From Chryseobacterium sp. MFBS3-17 (GTDB lineage: Bacteria; Bacteroidota; Bacteroidia; Flavobacteriales; Weeksellaceae), in the NCBI RefSeq assembly GCF_020687745.1, contig NZ_JAJEWK010000012.1, positions 1-64,000 of the forward strand: a stretch of DNA of 64,000 bases. The letters are read 5' to 3'. The notes beneath the pieces are model-generated. The model did not search any database and had not been told where the DNA came from. It worked only from the letters and a program-made list of their open reading frames with translations. Both the position numbers and the translations under genes were made by a program. Positions 18,327 to 25,771 of this stretch are shown piece after piece. Every line of letters starts with the position of its first letter. The first letter of the stretch is position 1.

Positions 18327-18425
18327 TTTACTATTGGTGCAGGTACTGTTATTATTAATGATATTCCTGATGGGGCAACCGTTGTAGGTAACCCCAGCAG
18401 AATCATCAAAATAAAACAACCATGA
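18327..18425 (+). pseudogene. 3' stump of a second PglD-like acetyltransferase
   Basis: After a TAG at 18324, an open frame reads FTIGAGTVIINDIPDG and then VVGNPSRIIKIKQP before TGA (18423-18425). This is the characteristic last turn and tail of a hexapeptide acetyltransferase, and it aligns with the end of the intact gene just upstream (VGAGAVVSKSLPAK, then VGIPAKPIKF). The rest of the gene is missing. Its stop overlaps the next ATG as in an operon, suggesting the lost gene once directly preceded the 98-residue protein gene. Confidence 0.7.
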
Positions 18426-18718
18426 AAAACGTTTTCTTTCTTTTCGTTGTTAGTCTTTGGGTATCTTTTTCAGGTATTGCACCCGTTGCAGGAAGTCAGC
18501 TACTTGTAGAAAAAGTTGCGGTCAAAGAACAAGTAGTGTACACTACCAAAACAGGGAAGAAATTTCACCCGAGCAGTTGTCACCACCTGAGAGCCAGTAA
18601 AATTAAAACAGACCGTACAAAAGCTTTGCGTGCCGGCTATACCGCATGCAAAGTGTGTAAACCCTGCAGCGCCAGTCCTGAAGTCCTGGCTCGTTTAAGG
18701 CTTCAGACTTTGAAATAA
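18422..18718 (+). CDS. Small secreted protein with Ada-like Cys motif
   Basis: A 98-residue protein with a signal peptide (VFFLFVVSLWVSFSGIAPVAG, cleavage near 25). The mature part contains TKTGKKFHPSSCHHLRAS followed by AGYTACKVCKPC. This is the Cys/His arrangement found in small Ada-type metal-binding modules and at the ends of some secreted nucleases, so zinc binding is likely. Enzymatic function is unknown. The ATG overlaps the stop of the acetyltransferase stump. It is followed by the 22-bp repeat array. Confidence 0.7.
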   Translation: MKNVFFLFVVSLWVSFSGIAPVAGSQLLVEKVAVKEQVVYTTKTGKKFHPSSCHHLRASKIKTDRTKALRAGYTACKVCKPCSASPEVLARLRLQTLK

Positions 18719-18734
18719 TCTGCAAATGATTCCC

Positions 18735-18881
18735 TGTAATTTCAAAATTCACTTCATGTAATTTCAAAATTCACGGTTTGTAATTTCAAAATTCATTGCT
18801 TTTAATTTCAAAATTTACTTCATGTAATTTCAAAATTAGCCTCTTGTAATTTCAAAATTTGTCCTGTGTAATTTTAAAATT
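18735..18881. repeat. Seven direct repeats with exact 22-bp period (putative operator array)
   Basis: The 15-base core TGTAATTTCAAAATT starts at 18735, 18757, 18779, 18801, 18823, 18845 and 18867. Copies 4 and 7 carry a substitution (TTTAATTTC; TGTAATTTTAAAATT). The 7 bases between cores vary. The core contains an imperfect palindrome around AATTTCAAAATT. The last copy ends six bases before the -7 box of the AAA ATPase gene. The 22-bp phase puts all copies on one face of the helix. Confidence 0.9.
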
Positions 18882-18886
18882 AATTG

Positions 18887-18894
18887 TACATTTG
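18887..18894 (+). promoter_or_regulatory. -7 box (TACATTTG) for first AAA ATPase
   Basis: Matches TAnnTTTG, immediately after the repeat array and 20 bases before the ATG at 18914. The -33 region would fall in the last repeat copy, so a protein bound to the array could block or steer transcription. Confidence 0.6.
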
Positions 18895-18913
18895 TATTGA
18901 AATTCAATGTACT

Positions 18914-20077
18914 ATGTCATTATTCAGAAATATAAAATTTCCCATACAGGATTTGTTAGGTAAGTATCCTGTTGTTGCTGTTACCGGACCTCGGCAATCC
19001 GGCAAAACAACGATGCTCAAAACCGAATTCCCCGATTATCGTTATGTCAATCTCGAGAACCCCGATATGCGTTCGTATGCCGAAAAAGACCCGAATGGTT
19101 TTTTGGCAGAGTTTGACAAGTTTGTGATTTTTGATGAAGCACAAAGAGTACCGCATTTGTTTTCGTACATACAATCCATTGTAGATGATTCGGGAATTAT
19201 GGGGCAGTTCATCTTGTCGGGTTCTCAAAACTTCCATTTGATGCAGAGTATTACCCAAAGTTTGGCAGGTAGGGTGGCGATTTTTAAGTTGTTTCCTTTT
19301 GATAACAATGAAATGAAATCAGCCGGTTGGCTCAACGAAGATGATTTTTTATACAGTTTAGTCAAAGGGTTTTATCCTGCCATTTACGACCGGGGCATTC
19401 CGTCAAAAACATTTTATGCGAATTATGTGCAGACTTATATTCAACGGGACGTAACCGAATTAATCAACATTCGCAATATGCGTTTGTTTCAGAATTTCCT
19501 GGCTTTATGTGCTACCCGGGCAGGGCAATTGCTCAATCTGAATGCGTTGGCAAACGAATGTGGAATCACTCAGCCTACGGCAAAAGCGTGGTTATCGGCT
19601 TTGGAAAACAGTTATATCGTTTATCAGTTGTATCCGTATTACAAAAACTTTAGTAAACGCATCGTCAAAACCCCAAAATTGTATTTTTATGATTCGGGAT
19701 TGTTGTGCTATTTGTTGAAAATAACCGATGAGAAACAACTGCGAACCCATTCTCTGAAAGGATGTCTGTTTGAAAATATGATGATCGCCGAATACATCAA
19801 ACAGATGTCGCACAAAAACGTGGTGGACGACCTTTGGTTTTGGAGAGATTCTTCGGGCAATGAAGTGGATTTTTTAATTGAAAACGACAAAGGTTTCCGG
19901 ATTGTGGAGTTCAAAGCTTCTATGACGGTGATGCCTGATATGTTTAAAGGAATGGAAAAGTTTCAGCAACTTTCGGGCTGGAAAGATCTGGACAAAGCTT
20001 TGGTTTACGGCGGAAATGACCGGCAAAACCGGACAGCAGGAAAAGTAATCCCCTGGAAAGAATTTGGGGTGGAGTGA
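18914..20077 (+). CDS. AAA family ATPase with DUF4143 (PD-(D/E)XK-like) C-terminal domain
   Basis: A 387-residue protein. The N-terminal AAA_14-type ATPase has Walker A GPRQSGKT (25-32), Walker B FVIFDEAQ (about 70) and sensor-like FILSGSQNF. The middle region LNALANECGITQPTAKAWLSALENS looks like a winged helix. The C-terminal DUF4143 region has NEVDFLIE, then RIVEFKAS, the D...ExK pattern of the PD-(D/E)XK nuclease fold. The start is taken at 18914 because upstream codons lie in the promoter. Biological role is not established for this family. It breaks up the PglC-PglD-PglE-PglF set. A second, different ATPase of the same architecture follows. Confidence 0.87.
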   Translation: MSLFRNIKFPIQDLLGKYPVVAVTGPRQSGKTTMLKTEFPDYRYVNLENPDMRSYAEKDPNGFLAEFDKFVIFDEAQRVPHLFSYIQSIVDDSGIMGQFILSGSQNFHLMQSITQSLAGRVAIFKLFPFDNNEMKSAGWLNEDDFLYSLVKGFYPAIYDRGIPSKTFYANYVQTYIQRDVTELINIRNMRLFQNFLALCATRAGQLLNLNALANECGITQPTAKAWLSALENSYIVYQLYPYYKNFSKRIVKTPKLYFYDSGLLCYLLKITDEKQLRTHSLKGCLFENMMIAEYIKQMSHKNVVDDLWFWRDSSGNEVDFLIENDKGFRIVEFKASMTVMPDMFKGMEKFQQLSGWKDLDKALVYGGNDRQNRTAGKVIPWKEFGVE

Positions 20078-20095
20078 ACGGTTTTGGTTAATTTT

Positions 20096-20142
20096 GCACT
20101 CTGACAGTGCAAATTATCATGAAAAACGCACTGTGACAGTGC
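20096..20142. promoter_or_regulatory. Two palindromic operator-like sites, 32 bp apart
   Basis: Sites GCACTCTGACAGTGC (20096-20110) and GCACTGTGACAGTGC (20128-20142). The second is a perfect palindrome apart from its central base, and each is followed by AAA. They start 32 bp apart, about three helical turns. The second overlaps where the -33 region of the next promoter should be. Confidence 0.8.
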
Positions 20143-20151
20143 AAAATATAC

Positions 20152-20159
20152 TATATTTG
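20152..20159 (+). promoter_or_regulatory. -7 box (TATATTTG) for second AAA ATPase
   Basis: Exact TAnnTTTG match, nine bases after the second palindrome and 14 bases before the ATG at 20174. Confidence 0.65.
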
Positions 20160-20173
20160 TATAAAAAGTAGAA

Positions 20174-21343
20174 ATGGACACTTTATTTGAATATTCCAAT
20201 CGTTTGATTTCCGGGGTAGATACGGCATTTATCCGTTATTCCTATCATCAGATCAATTGGCAAAACAGATTGGTTGGACTCATCGGTCCCCGGGGTGTCG
20301 GAAAAACAACTTTGGTCTTACAGTACATCAAAAATAATCTCAACATTCATCAGACTTTATATGTTACCGCCGAAGATTTTTATTTTGCCAAAAATCGGCT
20401 GATCGATTTGGCAGATGCTTTTGTGAAATCAGGAGGGAAATATTTGCTTATAGACGAAATACACAAATACCCGGATTGGTCGAAAGAATTGAAATTGATT
20501 TATGACTATCACAAAGAGCTGAAAATGGTTTTTACAGGTTCTTCGGTGCTTGATATCAAAAAAGGCAGTTCCGATTTAAGCCGCAGAGCAGTGGTTTATG
20601 CCATGCAGGGATTATCATTTCGGGAATATTTGGGGCTTTTTCATCAGTTAGAAGTTTCGAAATTCAGTTTAGAAGAAATTCTGAATCATCAAGTTGATTT
20701 GCCGCAAATTCCGCATCCATTGCCGTTGTTTGATGATTATCTGAAAAGAGGGTATTATCCCTTTGCCATAGAAGATGATTTTGATCTGCGCTTACAGCAG
20801 GTGGTGAGTCAGACCCTGGAAAGCGATATCCCGACTTATGCAGATATGAATGTGTCAACAGGCAGAAAGCTAAAGCAACTGTTAGCCGTTGTGGCAGAGA
20901 GTGTTCCGTTTAAACCCAATATGAGCAAAATTGCTGAAATGCTCAATGTCAGCCGAAACAACATCGCAGATTATCTCCTTTATATGGAAGAGGCAGGAAT
21001 GGTGGCACAGTTGAGAAATGAAACGGGAGGAATCCGTGGATTAGGAAAGTTGGAAAAAGTTTATTTGGACAATACCAATTTGGTGTATAACTTAGCCAGC
21101 GAAAACCAGAACACAGGAAACGTCAGAGAAACTTTTTTTCTGAATCAGTTAAGGATTGCTCATCAAGTGGTTTCATCATCATTGGCAGATTTTAGAATTG
21201 ACCATGTGGAATTTGAAGTAGGAGGAAAAAACAAAGGACTAAAACAAATAAAAAATGCTGAAAAAGGCTTTGTAGTCAAAGCCGATATCGAAAAAGGTTA
21301 TCTCAATACGATACCATTATGGCATTTTGGATTGATGTATTAA
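20174..21343 (+). CDS. AAA family ATPase, second and divergent copy
   Basis: A 389-residue protein. Walker A is GPRGVGKT (38-45), Walker B is KYLLIDEIHKYP (about 92-103) and the sensor-like strand is KMVFTGSSVLD. A likely winged-helix region is NMSKIAEMLNVSRNNIADYLLYMEEAGM. The C-terminal part has VEFEVGGKNKG, which could supply the E-x-K of a nuclease-like fold. Sequence differs clearly from the 18914 protein but the layout is the same. It has its own promoter and palindromic sites, so it is regulated separately. Function unknown; a regulatory or defence role is speculation. Confidence 0.85.
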   Translation: MDTLFEYSNRLISGVDTAFIRYSYHQINWQNRLVGLIGPRGVGKTTLVLQYIKNNLNIHQTLYVTAEDFYFAKNRLIDLADAFVKSGGKYLLIDEIHKYPDWSKELKLIYDYHKELKMVFTGSSVLDIKKGSSDLSRRAVVYAMQGLSFREYLGLFHQLEVSKFSLEEILNHQVDLPQIPHPLPLFDDYLKRGYYPFAIEDDFDLRLQQVVSQTLESDIPTYADMNVSTGRKLKQLLAVVAESVPFKPNMSKIAEMLNVSRNNIADYLLYMEEAGMVAQLRNETGGIRGLGKLEKVYLDNTNLVYNLASENQNTGNVRETFFLNQLRIAHQVVSSSLADFRIDHVEFEVGGKNKGLKQIKNAEKGFVVKADIEKGYLNTIPLWHFGLMY

Positions 21344-21379
21344 AAATTTTTCCTGCCTGCACCCATAAACCAAAAAAGA

Positions 21380-21931
21380 ATGCTTGTCAAACGACTTTTC
21401 GACTTTATCTTATCGCTGGTGCTTCTGGTGCTGCTGAGTCCGGTGCTGATTGCCGGTTATATGGCGGCAAGTCTGGATACCCGCTCCGGCGGTATTTTTA
21501 CCCAGAAAAGAGTGGGGCAGTATGGCCGTCTGTTCATCATCTATAAACTGAAAACCGTGCATCCGGTGACCCGCACCATTTCCCCGCTGGGTCGTTTCCT
21601 GCGCCGCTCCAAGATTGATGAACTTCCCCAGCTGGTGAATGTGCTGAAAGGCGAGATGTCGTTCGTAGGACCCCGGCCGGATCTGCCCGGTTATTATGAT
21701 ACCCTTACCGGCGAAGACCGGAAGGTGCTGGAGCTGAAACCGGGAATTACCTCGGAAGCGAGCATTAAATATGCAGATGAAGAGGTTTTGCTGGCCGCTA
21801 AAGAGAACCCGCTGAAGTACAATGATGAGGTCCTGTTTCCGGATAAGGTAAAGATGAACCTGGACTATTACCACCGGCGTTCCTTCTGGCTGGATTTGCA
21901 GATCATGCTGCGCACGGTATGGCGTAAATAA
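21380..21931 (+). CDS. Initiating sugar-phosphate transferase (second PglC/WbaP-like)
   Basis: Monotopic phosphoglycosyl transferase of 183 residues. The N-terminal membrane segment (ILSLVLLVLLSPVLIAGYMA) is followed by FTQKRVGQYGRLFIIYKLKT, the SKIDELPQLVNVLKGEMSFVG core (about 72-92) and GPRPDLPGYY. The C-terminal end (KPGITSEASIKYADEE) differs from the 16715 enzyme, so substrate specificity may differ. It is preceded at 36 bases by the second ATPase gene and followed by a 500-base spacer before the aminotransferase. Confidence 0.88.
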   Translation: MLVKRLFDFILSLVLLVLLSPVLIAGYMAASLDTRSGGIFTQKRVGQYGRLFIIYKLKTVHPVTRTISPLGRFLRRSKIDELPQLVNVLKGEMSFVGPRPDLPGYYDTLTGEDRKVLELKPGITSEASIKYADEEVLLAAKENPLKYNDEVLFPDKVKMNLDYYHRRSFWLDLQIMLRTVWRK

Positions 21932-22429
21932 GTATCATCTCTGTGATTTAGCGATGTTTTTTCACCGCTGAAACCGGTATAAACAGAGGGTTGGCATGAA
22001 ATTTGGTTACTCTTCCGCTGCTTAAAATTTGAAAAAAATAGTAAAATTATCTAGCAGAAAACCATTACCTGTACTAAAATTCCCTATTTTTGTATCCAAC
22101 GAAACTCCCAGAAAGACGTGGGCCGGTCTCTCGCCATACCGCTTAAGTCCAGTATTGATGGATGATACGGAAGGGAGTTGCCTGAAAAAACACGAAAAAA
22201 AACACTATGAGTGCTTCACACTTTGCAGGGCATTGCAAAACCCATGAGGTATTGATGCTGCGCTGTATTTTTAACGTTGCCCTTGCTGCAGATGCATGCA
22301 GCAACCTGCGCATTGAAGTTCCTGGATTTGCAGGGATAAAGCGGGTGTCGCAAGGGCATTCTGCCATACACAATGATCAAAATTTCATACTCGCCTTCGG
22401 CATGAACCTAATTTAGCATCTTCCATTCT
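21932..22429. other. Non-coding spacer with promoter and possible structured leader
   Basis: No reading frame here is convincing; short frames at 22143-22416 on both strands resemble nothing I know. There is a -7-like box TATTTTTG at 22085-22092. Downstream lie an 8-bp hairpin (22283-22290 with 22297-22304), a competing long-range 8-bp pairing (22278-22285 with 22351-22358), a small hairpin near 22319-22336, and a distant ACTCCC/GGGAGT pairing around 22107 and 22174. Confidence 0.5.
22085..22092 (+). promoter_or_regulatory. -7 box (TATTTTTG), long leader before aminotransferase
   Basis: TAnnTTTG match in the spacer, giving a predicted leader of about 330 bases before the ATG at 22430. No other good box is seen nearer the gene. 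Confidence 0.4.
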
Positions 22430-23569
22430 ATGAGCAACAGAATCTGGCTATCATCTCCGCACATGGGCGGCAATGAACTCAAGTATATTCACGAAGCCTT
22501 CAGTAATAACTGGGTGGCACCACTGGGTCCCAATGTTAATGGTTTTGAGGGTGATCTGGAACGCTATCTGGGAGCGGGATGTTATGTCTCGGCGCTCAGC
22601 TCCGGTACAGCAGCCCTGCATCTGGCGTTGCTGATGCTGGGTGTGGAAGCTGGCGATGATGTCTTTTGCCAGTCCATGACGTTTGCGGCTTCTGCCAATC
22701 CTATTGCCTATCTGGGTGCCCGTCCCGTTTTTATAGACAGTGAGCCGGATACTTGGAATCTTTGTCCGGATGCTTTGCGTGAAGCACTGCAGGCTTTCGC
22801 GGCAAAAGGCAGACTTCCGAAAGCCGTGATTGTAGTTCATCTCTACGGAATGCCAGCCAAAATGAAGGAGATTACAGAAATTTGCGCCGAATACGGAGTT
22901 CCCCTGATAGAAGATGCCGCCGAAGCGCTGGGGTCTGCCTATAAAGGACAGAAATGTGGGACTTTTGGCGATATGGCGGTGCTGAGCTTTAACGGCAACA
23001 AAATCATTACCACTTCGGGAGGGGGTGCGCTGGTCACCCGAAATTCAGAATATAAAAGCAAATCGATATTTTATGCCACCCAGGCACGGGATAATGCACC
23101 GCACTATGAGCATTCCCACATCGGGTACAACTACAGGCTCAGCAATGTTTCTGCAGGGATAGGCCGCGGACAGATGGAAGTATTGCAGGATCGGGTAAAC
23201 GGACGCCGCCGCAATCATCAGTTTTATACCGAGCTTTTCAAAGATGCAGCGGGCATTACTGTTTTCACGGAACCTGATGCAGATTTTTTCTCCAATCACT
23301 GGCTGTCGGTCATTCTGATTGATGAAGAAAAGACGGGTTTCAGCCGGGAAGATCTGCGCAACAGCTTCTTCAATATGGAAATTGAATCCAGACCGCTCTG
23401 GAAGCCGATGCATATGCAACCGGTATTTAAAGATGCTGCCTACTACGGCGGTACCGTAGCCGAGGATTTGTTCCGTATAGGCTTGTGTCTGCCTTCCGGA
23501 TCCAATCTTCAGGAGCATGAAAAGCAGCGGATTTCTGAAACCGTGAACAAAAAACTAAATCGTAATTAA
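22430..23569 (+). CDS. DegT/DnrJ/EryC1-type aminotransferase, PglE-like
   Basis: PLP-dependent sugar aminotransferase of 379 residues. Signature parts are SNNWVAPLGPNVNGFE, SALSSGTAALHLAL (PLP phosphate contact) and IEDAAEALGSAYKGQKCGTFGDMAVLSFNGNK-type region near 162-195, in which the Lys of FNGNK is the expected Schiff-base residue. The PglE/WbpE-like N-terminus suggests 4-amination of UDP-4-keto-6-deoxy-GlcNAc, the product of the dehydratase at 23642. With the PglD-like and PglC-like genes this would give a bacillosamine-type sugar. Exact substrate is inferred. Confidence 0.87.
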   Translation: MSNRIWLSSPHMGGNELKYIHEAFSNNWVAPLGPNVNGFEGDLERYLGAGCYVSALSSGTAALHLALLMLGVEAGDDVFCQSMTFAASANPIAYLGARPVFIDSEPDTWNLCPDALREALQAFAAKGRLPKAVIVVHLYGMPAKMKEITEICAEYGVPLIEDAAEALGSAYKGQKCGTFGDMAVLSFNGNKIITTSGGGALVTRNSEYKSKSIFYATQARDNAPHYEHSHIGYNYRLSNVSAGIGRGQMEVLQDRVNGRRRNHQFYTELFKDAAGITVFTEPDADFFSNHWLSVILIDEEKTGFSREDLRNSFFNMEIESRPLWKPMHMQPVFKDAAYYGGTVAEDLFRIGLCLPSGSNLQEHEKQRISETVNKKLNRN

Positions 23570-23641
23570 AAAATGGTGATATTTGCTTAAGAAAAGCAGA
23601 GCATCAGCCCCGGGATTACCGGACCAGAACCGAACAGCTTC

Positions 23642-25573
23642 ATGAAGGGACAGCATATTTTTAACCGGATATATAACAGTGATAATTTGTTAAGCATTAC
23701 CGACATCCGGTATCTGCCCAGATGGGTTGTACTGGTGCTGGATGTGATTCTGATTTCTATAGCCATTTACTTTTCTAACTATCTCCTCAGAAAACTGACC
23801 TACGGACAGTCCATTTTCATGTATCTTGATGTGGTCTATCTGCTGATCATCGGGCTCAGTATGTTGTTCATGTTCATGTTCCGCACCTATGCGGGCATTA
23901 TACGCCACTCCACGTTCATAGATCTCTTCAAACTGTTTATGGCGTGCTTCTGCACTACGGTAGTGAACGGACTCATTTGCTTTTCGTATTATCTGTTTAC
24001 CGGCGAGCGGCTCATTTATATGCTGATTCCGTTTTCGGCCATTTTCTTTTCGTCCTCCTTTATTCTGCTCTTCATCTTCCGGCTCACGGTGAAAGAATTT
24101 TTTCACTATGCCCGCGAGTTCCGAAGAAGCGCCCTGCGCAAAAAAATATGGGTGCTGGGTATAGACGAGCAGGCGGTAGCCGTAGCCCGTGCGGTTATTG
24201 ATAATCCGAATATGCCATATGATATTTCCGGATTCCTCACCGAAAGACACGATTCCAACCATGCCATTTTATTGGGCAAACCCATTTATTCCAAATCAAA
24301 ACTGGAAACGTTCACCAAAGAAGACCTGATGCTGGACGGTATTCTGGTGGTGCAGGAAATGATGTCTAAAGAAGAACTGAACCGCTGGGTGTCCTTCTTT
24401 CTGGAAAAAGACCTTAAGGTATATAAAACCCCTACGGTGCAGCAGTTGCAGAACAATGATTCTGAAATGACCATCAAATCCATGCAGATTGAGGATTTAC
24501 TGAACCGTAAGCCCATCAAAATTGATAATTCCGAGGTGAAATTACGGCACGAGGGCAAAACTGTGCTGGTTACCGGGGGTGCAGGATCCATTGGCAGTGA
24601 GATAGTAAGGCAGGTAGCGCTGTTCCGCCCGGCCATGATTGTGGTGCTGGATCAGGCAGAAACTCCGCTGCACGAAATGGAATTGGAAATGCGGGATGCC
24701 TTCCCGAATGTGACCTTTAAATTTGTCCTCGCCGATATCTCCAACCGCCATAGGCTGGTGCCGTTATTTGAAAAGTATCGATTCTCTATGGTGTATCATG
24801 CAGCGGCTTATAAACATGTTCCCCTCATTGAAGAAAACCCGCATGAGGCCGTTTTGGTCAATGTGCTGGGTAGTAAAAACCTGGCATCGCTGGCCAGTGA
24901 ATATCAGGTGAACCGTTTTGTAATGATCTCTACCGATAAGGCCGTGAACCCGACCAATGTGATGGGAGCGTCCAAGCGAACCGCAGAACTTATCGTTCAG
25001 GCATTGCAGGAACAGGAAGGCAATACAACAAAGTTTATTACCACCCGGTTTGGTAATGTGTTGGGCTCCAACGGCTCTGTAATCCCTCATTTTAAGAAAC
25101 AGATTGCCAACGGCGGGCCGGTAACCATCACCCATCCGGATATTGTGCGGTATTTCATGACCATTCCCGAAGCCTGTGAACTGGTGCTGCAGGCCGGAAC
25201 CATGGGCAATGGTGGTGAGATTTTTGTGTTTGATATGGGCGAGCCCGTGAAAATCCTGGATCTGGCCGAAAGAATGATCAAACTCTCCGGACTGGAGCCG
25301 CATGGCGACATCCGCATCATCTATACAGGATTGAGACCGGGAGAGAAACTTTATGAGGAACTCCTTTCTGATGGTACCAAAACGCTGCCTACCCACCATG
25401 AGAAAATCATGATTTCAAAAGATGCCAGTATGCCATATGACGTGATAGACGGACATACCACTCTGGTGGTGAAAGCCGCTCTGAGACGGGATAAATTGGA
25501 AGTGGTGAGTGGCCTGAAGAGAATTGTACCCGAATTCATCAGCAATAATTCCATCTACGAAATTCTGGATTAA
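23642..25573 (+). CDS. Membrane-bound UDP-GlcNAc 4,6-dehydratase, PglF/CapD-like
   Basis: A 643-residue protein with four N-terminal membrane segments (about 25-150), a CoA-binding-like Rossmann region (KIWVLGIDEQAVAVARAV), then the SDR catalytic domain with VTGGAGSIGSEIVRQ near 305-319. Downstream are the STDKAVNPTNVMGASKR segment and TTRFGNVLGSNGSVIP. These features are typical of PglF/WbpM/CapD dehydratases that make UDP-4-keto-6-deoxyhexoses. The product could feed the aminotransferase at 22430 and the WbpV-like reductase at 39854. It is followed by a terminator. Confidence 0.92.
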   Translation: MKGQHIFNRIYNSDNLLSITDIRYLPRWVVLVLDVILISIAIYFSNYLLRKLTYGQSIFMYLDVVYLLIIGLSMLFMFMFRTYAGIIRHSTFIDLFKLFMACFCTTVVNGLICFSYYLFTGERLIYMLIPFSAIFFSSSFILLFIFRLTVKEFFHYAREFRRSALRKKIWVLGIDEQAVAVARAVIDNPNMPYDISGFLTERHDSNHAILLGKPIYSKSKLETFTKEDLMLDGILVVQEMMSKEELNRWVSFFLEKDLKVYKTPTVQQLQNNDSEMTIKSMQIEDLLNRKPIKIDNSEVKLRHEGKTVLVTGGAGSIGSEIVRQVALFRPAMIVVLDQAETPLHEMELEMRDAFPNVTFKFVLADISNRHRLVPLFEKYRFSMVYHAAAYKHVPLIEENPHEAVLVNVLGSKNLASLASEYQVNRFVMISTDKAVNPTNVMGASKRTAELIVQALQEQEGNTTKFITTRFGNVLGSNGSVIPHFKKQIANGGPVTITHPDIVRYFMTIPEACELVLQAGTMGNGGEIFVFDMGEPVKILDLAERMIKLSGLEPHGDIRIIYTGLRPGEKLYEELLSDGTKTLPTHHEKIMISKDASMPYDVIDGHTTLVVKAALRRDKLEVVSGLKRIVPEFISNNSIYEILD

Positions 25574-25595
25574 AATACAGCAATCTACCGCTTTT

Positions 25596-25630
25596 GCTTG
25601 TCAATTTTCTGATGACAGGCATTTTTTCTT
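25596..25630 (+). terminator. Rho-independent-like terminator after the dehydratase
   Basis: Stem GCTTGTCA (25596-25603) pairs with TGACAGGC (25613-25620) with one G-T pair, followed by ATTTTTTCTT. Confidence 0.7.
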
Positions 25631-25771
25631 ATGATGATGATAGTTTTTTACCAATTCATGCAGTCAGACCGTAATTTTTCACTATTTTAGACCCCATTTT
25701 CACGGTGGAATACAGGAACTGGAAATTCTGCCGCCCTCTGCCCTGCGCAGCGGGCTTTAATTAGTACGTAG

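Noticed and set aside
18735-18881. CRISPR array
   Set aside because: Repeats are 15 bp with 7-bp spacers, far too short for CRISPR, and no cas genes are present.
22143-22416. Short frames on both strands in the spacer before the PglE-like gene
   Set aside because: They overlap each other, resemble no family I know and coincide with inverted repeats; a structured leader is more likely.
23600-23641. A PGITG-like reading just before the PglF-like gene, as in sugar transferases
   Set aside because: Only five residues match and the frame is closed nearby; chance is the simpler explanation.
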